This document shows positions 42,415 through 51,722 of a stretch of 64,000 nucleotides of DNA, in pieces. Both the position numbers and the translations under genes were made by a program. Location of the stretch: NCBI GenBank assembly GCA_029817715.1, contig JARUPY010000281.1, forward strand, positions 124,001 through 188,000. Reading direction: 5' to 3'. The DNA comes from Melastoma dodecandrum (lineage: Eukaryota > Streptophyta > Magnoliopsida > Myrtales > Melastomataceae). Position 1 is the stretch's first letter. Every line of letters starts with the position of its first letter. The notes under the pieces were generated by a model. The model worked only from the letters and a program-made list of their open reading frames with translations. It was not told the origin of the DNA and did not search any database.

Positions 42415-42771
42415 TGAGCATGCTCGCAGAAACAGAGACTTAGAGCTGGCGACGCGAGCCCAGGCGAGCGGCAACAGCTCTAGAGGGACGGTCTTGTCGC
42501 GAAAGTGTCGTTTGCCTGGGCGGCATCGCTCGGCCCTCGACACGGCGCCCGAAAGATAAGGTCTCGCGGGACTCGGCCTGCCGCCGTTCCGGCGCTTCGA
42601 GGACCCACGGCATCGCGACGCGAGTCGCCGGTCCATCCGGCGACCGGGCGGGGCGCGCCGCGACATGGCGAAGCCGTCGGAACGGGACGGTGTGAGACCG
42701 AGAGCCGCAAGGCCCAACCGCGTCTGTGCGGGCGTCGTTGGGGAGGCGCAACAGGGAGGATGGATCGGGGG
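42415..42771. other. Non-coding spacer
   Basis: A 357-bp gap before the cysteine hydrolase. No ORF with a ribosome site, no RNA gene and no further repeat seen. It probably holds the promoter of the hydrolase and perhaps that of the divergent two-TM gene. Confidence 0.5.
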
Positions 42772-43392
42772 ATGAGTGCCAGCACGATGAAACAGGGCCT
42801 GCGCTTCGGCCCTCTCGGCGATAACGCCCTCCACCTCTGCGTCGACATGCAGAACATGTTCGCGGACGAGACGGACTGGCACACGCCGTGGATGGAGCGC
42901 GTCCTGCCCAACGTCGAGCGGATCGTGCGGCGCGATCCGGCCCGGACGCTCTTCACCCGCTTCGTGCCGGTCCGCAACGCCGGCGAGGCGAGAGGGACAT
43001 GGCGGCGCTATTACGAGCGCTGGCACGGCATGACGGGCGACGAGATCGATCCCGCCCTGGTCGAGCTGATGCCGCCGCTCCGGGAGTTCTGCCCGCCCGC
43101 CGAGGTCTTCGACAAGATCACCTACGCGCCCTGGATCCACGGCGACCTCGACGAGCGCCTGCGCCGCCGCGGCACCGACACGCTGGTGGTGACGGGCGGC
43201 GAGACCGATGTCTGCGTGCTCGGCACCGTGCTGGGGGCGATCGACCGCGGCTACCGGGTGGTGGTGGTGGTCGACGCCCTGTGCTCAGCCTCGGACGAGA
43301 CCCACGACGCCATGATGCTGCTCTATGCCAACCGCTACGGCCAGCAGGTCGAGACCGCCCCGACCGACGAGGTGCTGGAGGCTTGGGGCTGA
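42772..43392 (+). CDS. Isochorismatase-like cysteine hydrolase
   Basis: A 206-residue hydrolase of the isochorismatase fold. The catalytic triad is visible: Asp in LHLCVDMQNMF, Lys in FDKITYAPW and Cys in TGGETDVCVLGTVLG, preceded by the usual non-proline cis peptide region. ERW and DEIDPALVELMPPLREF are typical of family members that act on amides such as nicotinamide, ureidoacrylate or carbamoyl compounds. Substrate unknown. Several close ATGs exist (42760, 42772, 42787); I take the middle one. Confidence 0.88.
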   Translation: MSASTMKQGLRFGPLGDNALHLCVDMQNMFADETDWHTPWMERVLPNVERIVRRDPARTLFTRFVPVRNAGEARGTWRRYYERWHGMTGDEIDPALVELMPPLREFCPPAEVFDKITYAPWIHGDLDERLRRRGTDTLVVTGGETDVCVLGTVLGAIDRGYRVVVVVDALCSASDETHDAMMLLYANRYGQQVETAPTDEVLEAWG

Positions 43393-43400
43393 ATCCCGCG

Positions 43401-44204
43401 TCAGCGCCGCGGCGGCGCCAGACGGTCGAGCCGCAGGCGGTGGCGCGCGTCGGTGAGGCGCCAGGCCGCGCCATAGACGGCCGCCACCGTGCCCAGCGCG
43501 CTGGCGCCGGCGAGCAGGAACAGCGTGACGATCTGGTAGGCGGCGGCGCCCTGCGGGTCGGCGCCGGCCAGGATCTGGCCCGTCATCATGCCCGGCAGGG
43601 TGACGAGGCCGGCGGCGGACATCTGGTTGAGGATCGGGATCAGGCCGGCCCGGATGGCGCTGCGCATCGGCCCGTGCAGCGCGGAGAACCGCGGCGCGCC
43701 GAGCGCCAGCCGGGCCTCGATGGCGGCGCGCTCCCGGGTCACCGCGAGGCCGAGCCCGTTCAGCCCGACGCTGACGGCGCTCATCGCCGAGCCCAGCACG
43801 ATGCCGACCAGCGGCACCAGCACGCGCGGGTCGTACCACAGGGCGGGGCGCAGATGCGTCAGATAGCCGAAGCCCACGATCAGCGCGGTGGCGGCCGCCA
43901 TGGGACCGCCGCCGAGCCCGTAGCGCCACAGCCCGAGCAGCGGCCGCTCCTGCCGGGCCGCGATCTCGGCCGCCGCCGCCGCCGTCATCACGCCGACGGC
44001 CGCGAGGACGACGGCGGGCGAGGCCGCGGCGAAGATCCAGCGCAGGACGAGGCCCACGAGGCTGAGCTGCACCATCGCCCGCAGGCCCGCCAGCACGAGG
44101 CCGCGGGCGAGGCCGAGGCCCAGCGCCAGCGTCAGGCCGGCGCCGGCGAGGACGAGAGCCGACGCCAGGGCGAGGTCGGCGGGGCCGAGGGGCGCGGCGC
44201 TCAT
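43401..44204 (-). CDS. FetB/YbbM-type ABC exporter permease
   Basis: A 267-residue membrane protein with about seven TM helices and the UPF0014 pattern: GLRAMVQLSLVGLVLRWIFA, MSAVSVGLNGLGLAVTRERA AIEARLALGAPR, LIPILNQMSAAGLVTLPGMM TGQILAGADPQGAAAYQIV. FetAB of E. coli exports iron under oxidative stress. Its ATG overlaps the ATPase stop by four bases. Iron export is inferred from family only. Confidence 0.88.
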   Translation of the reverse strand: MSAAPLGPADLALASALVLAGAGLTLALGLGLARGLVLAGLRAMVQLSLVGLVLRWIFAAASPAVVLAAVGVMTAAAAAEIAARQERPLLGLWRYGLGGGPMAAATALIVGFGYLTHLRPALWYDPRVLVPLVGIVLGSAMSAVSVGLNGLGLAVTRERAAIEARLALGAPRFSALHGPMRSAIRAGLIPILNQMSAAGLVTLPGMMTGQILAGADPQGAAAYQIVTLFLLAGASALGTVAAVYGAAWRLTDARHRLRLDRLAPPRR

Positions 44205-44800
44205 GCCGGCCGCTCCGCAGGGCGGCCGCCCGCGATGGGGAACCGCGCATCCGCGACCCGGGCCACCTGCTCGGCGCTGTGCGACACGAGGAGCGCCGCC
44301 ATGCCGCCCGCCAAGCGGCGGCGCAGGATCGCTTCGAGGCCCGCGGTCGCGGCGGGATCCAGCGCCGCCGTCGGCTCGTCGAGCAGGAGCACGCGGGGCG
44401 ACAGGGCGAGGCCGCGCAGGAAGGCCAGCCTCTGGCGCTCGCCCGTCGACAGGCGCGCCACCGGCCAGTCGAGCACGTCGGCCGGCAGGCCGAGGGCCTC
44501 GCGGTCGGCGTGGAACCCGGCGTCGACCCCGCCCCTGTGGGCCCCCACGGTCTCGGCCCACCACCCGGACTCCGCCGCCAGATAGGTGACGCGCCTGCGC
44601 CAGAGCGGGGCCGGCATGGCGTCGCGGTCTGTTCCGTCGAGCGACACCCGTCCCGCGCTGGGGTCGAGGTCGGCCACCATGCGCAGGAACACGCTCTTGC
44701 CCGCGCCCGACGGGCCCGTGACGGCGCAGCAGGTGCCGGGCGGGAGAACGAGGTCGAAGGGGCCGAAGCCGGGGCGCCGAAGCCCCGCGATCACCAGCAC
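44201..44800 (-). CDS. FetA/YbbL-type ABC ATPase
   Basis: A 199-residue short ATPase, normal for this family. Walker A GPSGAGKS, signature LSTGERQRLAFLRGLAL, Walker B VLLLDEPTAALDP and H-loop LVSHSAEQV are present. GTG start (VLVIAGLRRPGFG) on the minus strand. Partner of the overlapping permease. tRNA-Sec lies 26 bp upstream of its start. Confidence 0.88.
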   Translation of the reverse strand: MLVIAGLRRPGFGPFDLVLPPGTCCAVTGPSGAGKSVFLRMVADLDPSAGRVSLDGTDRDAMPAPLWRRRVTYLAAESGWWAETVGAHRGGVDAGFHADREALGLPADVLDWPVARLSTGERQRLAFLRGLALSPRVLLLDEPTAALDPAATAGLEAILRRRLAGGMAALLVSHSAEQVARVADARFPIAGGRPAERPA

Positions 44801-44826
44801 GGGGCCCCGCCGGGGGCCGACGGGAC

Positions 44827-44923
44827 TGGCGGAAGAGAGTGGGGGTCGAACCCACCAGGGACCGGCTCGCGGCCCCTCCCGGATTTGAAGTCCGGACGTC
44901 CCACCGGGGAGCGTTTCTCTTCC
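44827..44923 (-). tRNA. selC: tRNA-Sec (anticodon UCA)
   Basis: A 97-base gene including the encoded GCCA end. It shows the 8-bp acceptor stem GGAAGAGA/TCTCTTCC, the anticodon loop ACTTCAAA (anticodon TCA) in the arm GTCCGGACTTCAAATCCGGG, a long variable arm (GGGGCCGC...GGTCCC) and the T loop GGTTCGAACC. The long variable arm, the extended acceptor stem and UCA anticodon are diagnostic of selenocysteine tRNA. selA, selB and selD are not in the window. Confidence 0.97.
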
Positions 44924-44935
44924 CCGCCGCGGAGC

Positions 44936-46237
44936 CTATTCCGCAGCGTCGCGCTTGCCGGCGCCGAAGCGGTTCACGATATAATCGTCGACGAGCTGCT
45001 TGAACTCGGCCGCGATATGGGCGCCGCGCAGCGTCATGGCCTTTTGCCCGTCGATGAAGACCGGGGCGGCCGGCGTCTCGCCGGTGCCGGGCAGCGAGAT
45101 GCCGATGTCGGCGTGCTTGGACTCGCCGGGTCCGTTGACGATGCAGCCCATGACGGCGACGTTGAGGTTCTCGACGCCGGGGAACTTGGTCTTCCACTCC
45201 GGCATGGATTCGACGATGTAGCCCTGGATGTCGCGGGCCAGTTCCTGGAAGGTCGTCGAGGTGGTACGGCCGCAGCCCGGGCAGGCGGCGACGAGCGGCA
45301 CGAAGGTGCGGAACCCCATGGTCTGCAGGATCTCCTGCGCGACCTTCACCTCGAGCGAGCGGTCGCCGCCCGGCTCGGGGGTGAGCGACACGCGGATCGT
45401 GTCGCCGATGCCGTCCTGCAGCAGGACGCCGAGCGCCGCCGACGAGCACACAATGCCCTTGGAGCCCATGCCGGCCTCGGTCAGGCCGAGGTGGATGGCG
45501 TAATCCGAGCGGGACGCCAGGGTCTTGTAGACCGCGATGAGGTCCTGCACGGCCGAGACTTTGGCGGACAGGATGATGCGGTCCTTGGGGAGGCCGATCT
45601 CCTGGGCGCGCTCGGCCGAATAGAGGGCCGAACGCACCATGGCCTCGCGCGTGACGGCGCGCGCCTCGACGGGATGCGCCGAGCGGGCGTTCTCGTCCAT
45701 CAGGCTGGTCAGGAGTTCGCCGTCGAGCGAGCCCCAATTGGCGCCGATGCGCACCGCCTTGCCGTAGCGGATCGCGGTCTCGACGATGGCCGAGAACTGC
45801 CGGTCCTTCTTGTCCTTGAAGCCGACATTGCCGGGGTTGATGCGATACTTCGCCAGCGCCTCGGCGCAGGCCGGATGGTCGGCGAGGAGCTTGTGGCCGA
45901 TATAGTGGAAGTCGCCCACGAGGGGCACGTCGCAACCGATGCGGTCGAGCCGCTCGCGGATCTTCGGGACGGCGGCGGCGGCCTCGTCGCGGTCCACCGT
46001 GATGCGCACGAGTTCCGAGCCGGCGCGGGCCAGGGCGGCGACCTGGCGGACGGTGGAATCGATGTCCGCCGTGTCGGTGTTGGTCATGGACTGGACCACG
46101 ACCGGGGCCCCGCCGCCGACGGTGACGTGGCCCACCTTCACGGCGACGGTCCGCCGCCGCGGTTCGGGGCCGGCCCGTTCGTCGGGAATGGTCGAGGGAA
46201 CCTCGGACATGGGAGGCGCGTCTCCGCTGATCGTCAT
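44936..46237 (-). CDS. ispG: 4-hydroxy-3-methylbut-2-enyl-diphosphate synthase (flavodoxin-type) IspG
   Basis: A 433-residue iron-sulfur enzyme of the MEP isoprenoid pathway (MEcPP to HMBPP). Conserved blocks: [54 protein letters not shown], and the 4Fe-4S ligands ACPGCGR and [20 protein letters not shown] 46237 is chosen; ATG 46210, nine codons later, is possible and has GGAG upstream. Downstream tRNA-Sec lies 13 bp past the stop. Confidence 0.97.
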   Translation of the reverse strand: MTISGDAPPMSEVPSTIPDERAGPEPRRRTVAVKVGHVTVGGGAPVVVQSMTNTDTADIDSTVRQVAALARAGSELVRITVDRDEAAAAVPKIRERLDRIGCDVPLVGDFHYIGHKLLADHPACAEALAKYRINPGNVGFKDKKDRQFSAIVETAIRYGKAVRIGANWGSLDGELLTSLMDENARSAHPVEARAVTREAMVRSALYSAERAQEIGLPKDRIILSAKVSAVQDLIAVYKTLASRSDYAIHLGLTEAGMGSKGIVCSSAALGVLLQDGIGDTIRVSLTPEPGGDRSLEVKVAQEILQTMGFRTFVPLVAACPGCGRTTSTTFQELARDIQGYIVESMPEWKTKFPGVENLNVAVMGCIVNGPGESKHADIGISLPGTGETPAAPVFIDGQKAMTLRGAHIAAEFKQLVDDYIVNRFGAGKRDAAE

Positions 46238-46589
46238 GGGCTTTTCAATGTCGAGGAAAGACGACGAGGTCAAGACGAAGCGCGCCGCGGGTGGTCGCGG
46301 CGCGCCGGCCGGGCCTGAAAAACGCCCGGAGCTTCAATGCCGCGCTCCGTCCCTCGCAATCGGGCTCGCCCGGCCGGCGCCAGGGCATTCAACCTCCCGA
46401 CGCGGCGTCCCGCGTCACCCGTTTGGGTGAAATGCCGCTGCAAATCACGCCTCGGCGACCGTCGCCGGGCGGCCTCGGTGGCCCGCAACCCAGATGCCGG
46501 TATCGGGACGGGGGAGCCCGTGGCATGATGCGCCGCGCAGCCCGCTCTGCGCCGCGCAGCCCCCGCATGCCAGCCGAAGGTTCGCCGCC
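46238..46589. other. Non-coding divergent gap
   Basis: 352 bp between ispG and the Rmf-like gene with no supported ORF. Upstream signals for both genes must lie here; none stands out. Confidence 0.5.
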
Positions 46590-46811
46590 ATGCAGCCGAC
46601 CGACCCGAAGTCGCTGACCGACTATTTCAAGGAGGGCCTGGAGGCCCGCCGGGACGGGCTGACGCTGAAGGACAACCCCTATAGCGCGGGCAGCGACAAG
46701 CGCCGCGAGTGGTCCGCGGGCTTCTGCGCCACGCTGGAGGCGCAGGAGGACGAGGACGACGCCGTGGGCTTCGAGCCCGGCGAAAGCCGCGACCGCAGCC
46801 CGCCGGACTGA
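46590..46811 (+). CDS. Ribosome modulation factor-like protein
   Basis: A 73-residue protein. The block KEGLEARRDGLTLKDNPYSA GSDKRREWSAGFCA fits the Rmf family, which begins with A..G..A...G...NPY......R..W..GW. Rmf binds the 30S/50S interface region and promotes 100S dimers in stationary phase. The acidic tail (EAQEDEDDAVGFEPGES) is unusual for E. coli Rmf but common in alphaproteobacterial homologues. Start at ATG 46590. Confidence 0.78.
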   Translation: MQPTDPKSLTDYFKEGLEARRDGLTLKDNPYSAGSDKRREWSAGFCATLEAQEDEDDAVGFEPGESRDRSPPD

Positions 46812-46864
46812 TCCTGGCGCCCCAGGCCGCCTCCGGGCGATCGCGTCGGTCTCGGGACCCCGCG

Positions 46865-47395
46865 TCAGGGCTTCTTGGCGCGCGCGATGGCCTGACGGAT
46901 CAGGTCCTTGGCCTCGTCGGCGCCGACCCACTTGACGATCTTCACCCACTTGCCGGGCTCGAGATCCTTGTAGTGGGCGAAGAAGTGCTCGATCTGCTCC
47001 AGCGTGATCTGCGGCAGGTCGGTATATTCCTTGACCTTCTCGTAGCGCCGGGTGAGCTTGGTCACCGGCACGGCGATGATCTTCTCGTCGCCGCCGCTCT
47101 CGTCCTCCATGAGCAGCGCGCCGACCGGGCGGCAGGCCATCATGGCGCCCGGCACGATCTCGCGTGTATTGGCGACGATGACGTCGCAGGGATCGCCGTC
47201 GTCCGATAGGGTGTGGGGGATGAAGCCGTAATTGCCCGGATAGCGCATCGACGTGTGCAGGAACCGGTCGACCTTGAGGATGCCGGCCTCCTTGTCGAGC
47301 TCGTATTTGATGGGCTCGCCGCCGATCGGCACTTCGATGATGACGTTGACCTCGTCGGGCGGGTTCTTTCCGATCGCGATGGCGTCGAGATTCAC
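46865..47395 (-). CDS. ppa: Inorganic pyrophosphatase (family I)
   Basis: A 176-residue soluble enzyme that hydrolyses PPi. The family motifs [48 protein letters not shown] (DGDPCDV with metal-binding Asp residues) and [16 protein letters not shown] are intact. The start is GTG 47395 with GGAGA seven bases upstream; the longer open frame is not needed. Confidence 0.97.
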   Translation of the reverse strand: MNLDAIAIGKNPPDEVNVIIEVPIGGEPIKYELDKEAGILKVDRFLHTSMRYPGNYGFIPHTLSDDGDPCDVIVANTREIVPGAMMACRPVGALLMEDESGGDEKIIAVPVTKLTRRYEKVKEYTDLPQITLEQIEHFFAHYKDLEPGKWVKIVKWVGADEAKDLIRQAIARAKKP

Positions 47396-47522
47396 GGGGC
47401 GTCTCCGGTGGGGTCTGCGGGGCGGGTTCGCGCGAACCCGCCGAGGGTTCTGGGACGTGCCGGCGCTGGCGGCGCCGGATTCGCGCCCGCTCATAGACGG
47501 TCGGGCCCGCGAAGGGAACGGT

Positions 47523-48029
47523 TCAATCGAAGCCGAAGGCGATCCGCCCCCGCATCTCCTGCCCGAAACGCTCCTCGGCCCGGCGCACGATGCGGCCGCC
47601 GAGGCGCAGGTAGAAGGAGATGGCGCGCTCGTTGTCGGCCAGCGCCCAGACCAGGCAGGACTCGTAGCCGTGTTCGGCGAGGTCCTTGCGGGCGGCGTCG
47701 AACAGGCGGCGGCCGAAGCCCATGCCCTGGAACTGCGGCGCGAGGTAAAGCTCGAAGATTTCGCCGCGATACGGCAGGGCGGGCACGCGGTTGCGCCCGT
47801 AGCTGGTGTAGCCGCCGATACAATCGTCGAAATCGAGGACCGACAGGCGGCTGCCGTTGCGGATGGCCTTCAGCCACCAGGCGGGCCCGCGCCGGGCCAC
47901 CATCTTGTCGAGCTCGCGGCCCGGGATGATGCCGCGGTAGGCGTCGAGCCACGCCGCGTCATGGACCGCCGCGATGGCCTGCGCATCGCTCGCCCGTGCA
48001 CCCCGGATCGTGATCAGAGTCTCGGCCAT
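47523..48029 (-). CDS. GNAT-family acetyltransferase
   Basis: A 168-residue acetyltransferase. [22 protein letters not shown] starts the fold; motif A is [23 protein letters not shown] with Q-x-x-G-x-G acetyl-CoA site; [20 protein letters not shown] is motif B. It resembles RimI-like or small-molecule N-acetyltransferases. It follows the DEAD-box helicase on the same strand by 67 bp. Substrate unknown. Confidence 0.88.
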   Translation of the reverse strand: MAETLITIRGARASDAQAIAAVHDAAWLDAYRGIIPGRELDKMVARRGPAWWLKAIRNGSRLSVLDFDDCIGGYTSYGRNRVPALPYRGEIFELYLAPQFQGMGFGRRLFDAARKDLAEHGYESCLVWALADNERAISFYLRLGGRIVRRAEERFGQEMRGRIAFGFD

Positions 48030-48095
48030 GGACGCGATGGTAGGGCTGAGCCCGCTCATCGCGCAAGGGCCGTGGACGGCCGCGCGGCGGTTCTT

Positions 48096-49512
48096 TTACC
48101 GCGGCCGTTGCGCGCGGCGGTCGCCGTTGCCGCGCGGGCGGTTCGCCCCCTGCTCGGCCGGGCGGGCGGCGTCGCGGGGCCGGGGCGGCGGGGCGCCGTC
48201 GCGCGGGCCCGCGCGGGGCCGGCACTGGCGCGCGGCCCGGCCTCTCGGCGCCGTGGCGCGGCTGGCCCGGGCGGCCGCCGTTGCGGTTGTCCGCCTGCTG
48301 CGGCTTGCCGCCCTGGCCCGGGCGAGAGCGCACGGCGCGCGGGGTCGCGATAGGGCGTCTCGGCCTGGGTGGGCGCCGAGACCGCGCGGGCTTGCCCTCC
48401 TGCACCGGCACCTTCTGGCGGATCAGCCGCTCGATGTCGCGCAGGTAGGACCGCTCGTCCTCGCCGCAGAGCGAGATGGCCGAGCCGTCCGCGCCGGCCC
48501 GGCCGGTGCGGCCGATCCGGTGCACGTAGGTTTCGGAGATGTTGGGGATGTCGAAGTTGATGACGTGGCTCACGCCGTCGACGTCGATGCCCCGCGCCGC
48601 GATGTCGGTCGCGACGAGCAGCCGGGACTGGCCCGACTTGAAGGCCGCCAGCGCCCGCTCGCGCTGGTTCTGGGACTTGTTGCCGTGGATCGCGTCCGCC
48701 TTGAAGCCCGAGGCGTTGAGGTACTTCACCACCTTGTCGGCACCGTGCTTGGTGCGGGTGAACACCAGGGCGCGGCTGATCGCGTCGTCGGCCAGCAGCC
48801 CGTGCAGCATGGCCTGCTTGTCGCGCGTCGGGCAGAAGATCACGCTCTGGTGGATGCGCTCGGCCGTGGAGGACACCGGCGCCACCGCGACCTCGACGGG
48901 GTTGGTGAGCAGCGAGGCCGCGAGCTTGGCGATGGCGGGCGGCATGGTGGCGGAGAAGAACAGGCTCTGGCGCTTCTTCGGCAGCAGGCTCACGATCTTC
49001 TGGATGTCGCGCATGAAGCCGAGGTCCAGCATGCGGTCGGCCTCGTCGAGCACGAAGACGCCGACGTCCTCGAGCGTCAGCGCCCGCTGGTTCAGGAGGT
49101 CGATGAGGCGGCCGGGCGTCGCCACCACCATGTCGACGCCGCGCGCGCAGGCGCGGATCTGCCGGCCCACCGGCACGCCGCCGAAGACCAGCGTGGTCGA
49201 GAAGCGCAGGAACTTGGCATAGGCGATGATGTTCGCCTCGATCTGGCTGGCGAGTTCGCGCGTCGGCGACAGGATCAGCACCCGGCAGGCGCGGGGCTGG
49301 GGCTGCGCGTCCGTCATCGAGAGGCGGCCGAGGATCGGCAGCGAGAAGGCCGCCGTCTTGCCGGTGCCGGTCTGGGCGATGCCGAGCAGGTCGCGCCCCG
49401 CGAGAACGTGCGGGATGGCGCCGGCCTGGATGGGGGTCGGGGTCTCGTAGCCTTCGGCGGCCAGCGCCTTGAGGATCGGCGCGGGAAGGCCGAGGTCGGA
49501 AAATGTCGTCAA
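48096..49512 (-). CDS. DEAD-box RNA helicase, RhlE-like, frameshift in basic tail
   Basis: ATP-dependent RNA helicase. TTG start giving LTTFSDLGLPAPILKALAAE GY (Q-motif upstream of TPTPIQ). Motifs in order: AQTGTGKT (I), PTRELA (Ia), VATPGR, DEAD (VLDEADRMLD), SAT (FFSATMP), ALVFTRTKHGADKVVKYL, ARGIDVDGV and HRIGRTGRAG. After about residue 370 comes an Arg/Pro/Gly-rich tail. In the core frame this tail runs on past 47959 into the acetyltransferase gene, whereas another frame ends naturally (RPRGNGDRRAQRPR, TAA at 48096-48098). So a frame change near 48200-48230 is likely. The core is intact. Confidence 0.88.
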
Positions 49513-49801
49513 AGGGTCCTGACTTTTCGTTCGAACTGCGCCGCAAGCCTCCAGGCGGGCTCCATCGCGGGAGGGAGCCGCCATCGTCCGGAGCAGGGCG
49601 CGAAAAGGCCGGGAACGGGAAGCTCCCACTCCGGTGGTGGGAGAGGCACGGGCGCGCTCCCGCGCACCATGTGTCCGGCTGGCCTTCATATGCCCGTGCT
49701 GCGCCGCGAAATCAACGGGGCCGCGGCTGCGTCGTCGCGCGCTGCATCGAAAGGCCCGCCTCGCGCGTCGTGGGACGGGGGACGTGACGCGAGGCGACGC
49801 C

Positions 49802-50161
49802 ATGGCGACGGGACGGGACGGGGCGCGGCGGGGGCCGGTGGAGACGGCGGCGGCCGTCGTGCCGCCGCCGGCGGGGCGGGGCTTCCGCTGGATCGTTGTC
49901 ACGCTGCTGGCGCTCTCGACCGCCGCCCTCGCCGCCATCGCGGCCCTGCTCGGCCTCGTCTACCTGCACCTCCAGAGCAGCGACGCGGCCGCGCTGAAGG
50001 CCGACATCGCCGGGGTGAAGGCCGAGACGGCGAGCTTCCACGCCGACGTCGCCAAAGCCATGGCGGGCCTGCAGAAGAATCTGGCCGACACCGCCTCCGA
50101 GGTGAATTCCGCCACGCTGCAGCTCAACGACATCGCGCTGAGCCTGCACCGCAAGCCCTGA
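49802..50161 (+). CDS. Small membrane-anchored coiled-coil protein, unknown
   Basis: A 119-residue protein from ATG 49802. A Pro/Arg-rich cytosolic lead is followed by one TM helix (about 32-58, IVVTLLALSTAALAAIAALL) and a helical tail with a heptad-like pattern (ALKADIAGVKAETASFHADV AKAMAGLQ). Divergent from the helicase. No family recognised. A run of hairpin repeats follows its stop. Confidence 0.6.
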   Translation: MATGRDGARRGPVETAAAVVPPPAGRGFRWIVVTLLALSTAALAAIAALLGLVYLHLQSSDAAALKADIAGVKAETASFHADVAKAMAGLQKNLADTASEVNSATLQLNDIALSLHRKP

Positions 50162-50267
50162 AAGGCGGGCCCAGCCCGCAGGCCCCGAAACGCGGGCTCA
50201 GCCCGCAAGTCTTGAAAGGCGGGCTCAGCCCGCAAGCCTTGAAGGGCGGGCTCAGCCCGCAAGCCGC
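50160..50267. repeat. Four tandem 27-bp hairpin repeats
   Basis: Units 50160-50186, 50187-50213, 50214-50240 and 50241-50267, each carrying GCGGGCTCAGCCCGC (GCGGGCCCAGCCCGC in the first), a strong GC hairpin, plus a GAAA...CTT frame. The array sits between the stop of the small membrane protein and the end of hutF, which converge. It could be a multi-hairpin bidirectional terminator or transcription barrier; no T runs follow. It encodes 9-residue repeats (GLRAEPAFQ-type) if the hutF frame is not restored. Confidence 0.8.
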
Positions 50268-51600
50268 GCCATCGCGGCGTTGAAGCGCCGCCGCACGGCC
50301 TCGCGGTGCCGGTGGCGCCCGCCCGCGACCTGCCGCACGCCGCGGGTCCAGACGCCGTCGACGAGCCCGCCCCGGCGCCGAAGATCCAGGCGTCGCGGAT
50401 CGTCCCGGGCCCGTGGCCCGCCAGGGCCGGATGGCCGGCATCGAGGGAGACGATGTCGGCCGGGGCGCCGGGCGCGAGGCCGACGCCGCCCTGCCCCAGC
50501 GCCGCCGCGCCGCCGGCGAGCGCGGCGTCGAACAGGCCCGCGCCCGTCGAGGCGCCGGGCGCGGCGAGCACGTTGCGGGCCCGCCCGGCGAGCCGCTGCG
50601 AATATTCGAGCTGGCGCAGCTCGCCCGCGGCGTCGATCGACACGTTGGAATCCGTGCCGACGCCGAACTGCCCCCCGGCGGCGAGGAAGCGCGGCGCCGC
50701 GAAGATGCCGTCGCCGAGATTGGCCTCGGTGACGGGGCACAGGCCCGCCACCGCGCCGCGGGCCGCGACCGCGTCGCTCTCCCGCTCCGTCATGTGGGTG
50801 GCGTGGATCAGGCACCAGGTCACATCCACGGGCGCGTGGTCGAGCAGCCAGGCGACCGGCCGCGCGCCGCGCCGCGCCACGCAGTCCTCGACCTCCTTCA
50901 CCTGTTCGGCGACGTGGATGTGCACCGGCCGGCCCCGCGCCATCCCGGCCACGGCGGCCAGCTCCGCGGGCGAGGCCGCCCGCAGGCTGTGGGGGGCGAG
51001 GCCGAGGTCGGCGCCCGCGAGCCCCGCGACGGCGCGCTCGCAGCCCGCCACGAGCGCCGCATAGCCGTCGAGATCGCAGGCGAAGCGCCGCTGGCCGGCG
51101 CTGGCCGGCGCGCCGTCGAAGCCCGCGCGGGCATAGAAGACCGGCAGCAGCGTCAGTCCGATGCCGGCCGTGCCGGCCGCCGCCGCGATGCGCGAGGCCA
51201 TCTCGGCGAGGCCGTCGTAGGGCCGCCCGTCGGGCGCGTGGTGCAGGTAATGGAACTCGCCGACGCGGGTGAAGCCGGCCTCCAGCATCTCGACGTAGAG
51301 CTGCGCCGCCACGGCCTCGACGTCCTCGGGCGTCATCGCCAGGGCGAAGCGGTACATGGTGTCGCGCCAGCTCCAGAAGGAATCGGGGCCGGGCCCGCGC
51401 GTCTCGGCGAGGCACGCCATGCCGCGCTGGAAGGCGTGGGAGTGGAGGTTCGGCAGGCCCGGCAGGCCGATGGCGTGGGTGGAGGCGCCGGCCGCGCGCC
51501 CCGGCGTCAGGGCGGCGACGCGCCCGTCGGCGACCGCGACGCTGACGTCGCGCCGCCAGCCCTCGGGCGTGAGCAGCAGGTCGAAGTGGATCGGGTCCAT
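50252..51600 (-). CDS. hutF: Formimidoylglutamate deiminase HutF, frameshifted near the end
   Basis: Amidohydrolase that converts N-formimidoyl-L-glutamate to N-formyl-L-glutamate and ammonia in the five-step histidine pathway. [23 protein letters not shown] (first metal site), [22 protein letters not shown] and [20 protein letters not shown] are present. Up to about 50370 one frame holds; then the natural end ([32 protein letters not shown]) reads in the next frame with its stop at 50252. A missing base near 50365-50367 (CCC on the plus strand) explains it; otherwise the protein runs through the hairpin repeats. ATG 51600 has GGAGG upstream. Confidence 0.9.
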
Positions 51601-51632
51601 GGCGCCCTCCGGGGCATGCTCGCCGTTGCCTC

Positions 51633-51660
51633 GGGCCCAACTTGTATATACAAGTTGGGC
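51633..51660. promoter_or_regulatory. HutC operator, perfect 28-bp palindrome
   Basis: The core CTTGTATATACAAG extends symmetrically to GGCCCAA...TTGGGCC over 28 bases without mismatch. The TGTATATACA core is the recognised site of HutC, the GntR-type repressor released by urocanate. It lies midway in the 122-bp gap between hutF and hutI, where it can control both. hutC itself is not in the window. Confidence 0.88.
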
Positions 51661-51722
51661 CGAGCTCAAGGCCGTCCGCCCCGGACGGCCCCGGCGCGAA
51701 AGCCCGACCCAAGCGAGGCGCC

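Noticed and set aside
44279..46318. 679-codon plus-strand ORF across fetA, tRNA-Sec and ispG
   Set aside because: Antisense shadow; it would run straight through tRNA-Sec and has no recognisable domain.
47959..48095. Extended C-terminus of the DEAD-box helicase overlapping the acetyltransferase gene
   Set aside because: The extension loses the Arg/Gly-rich character and overlaps a well-supported gene; another frame supplies a natural end at 48096.
50160..50267. CRISPR array or coding repeat
   Set aside because: 27-bp units have no spacers, and the coding reading of nine-residue repeats arises only if hutF is read in the shifted frame.
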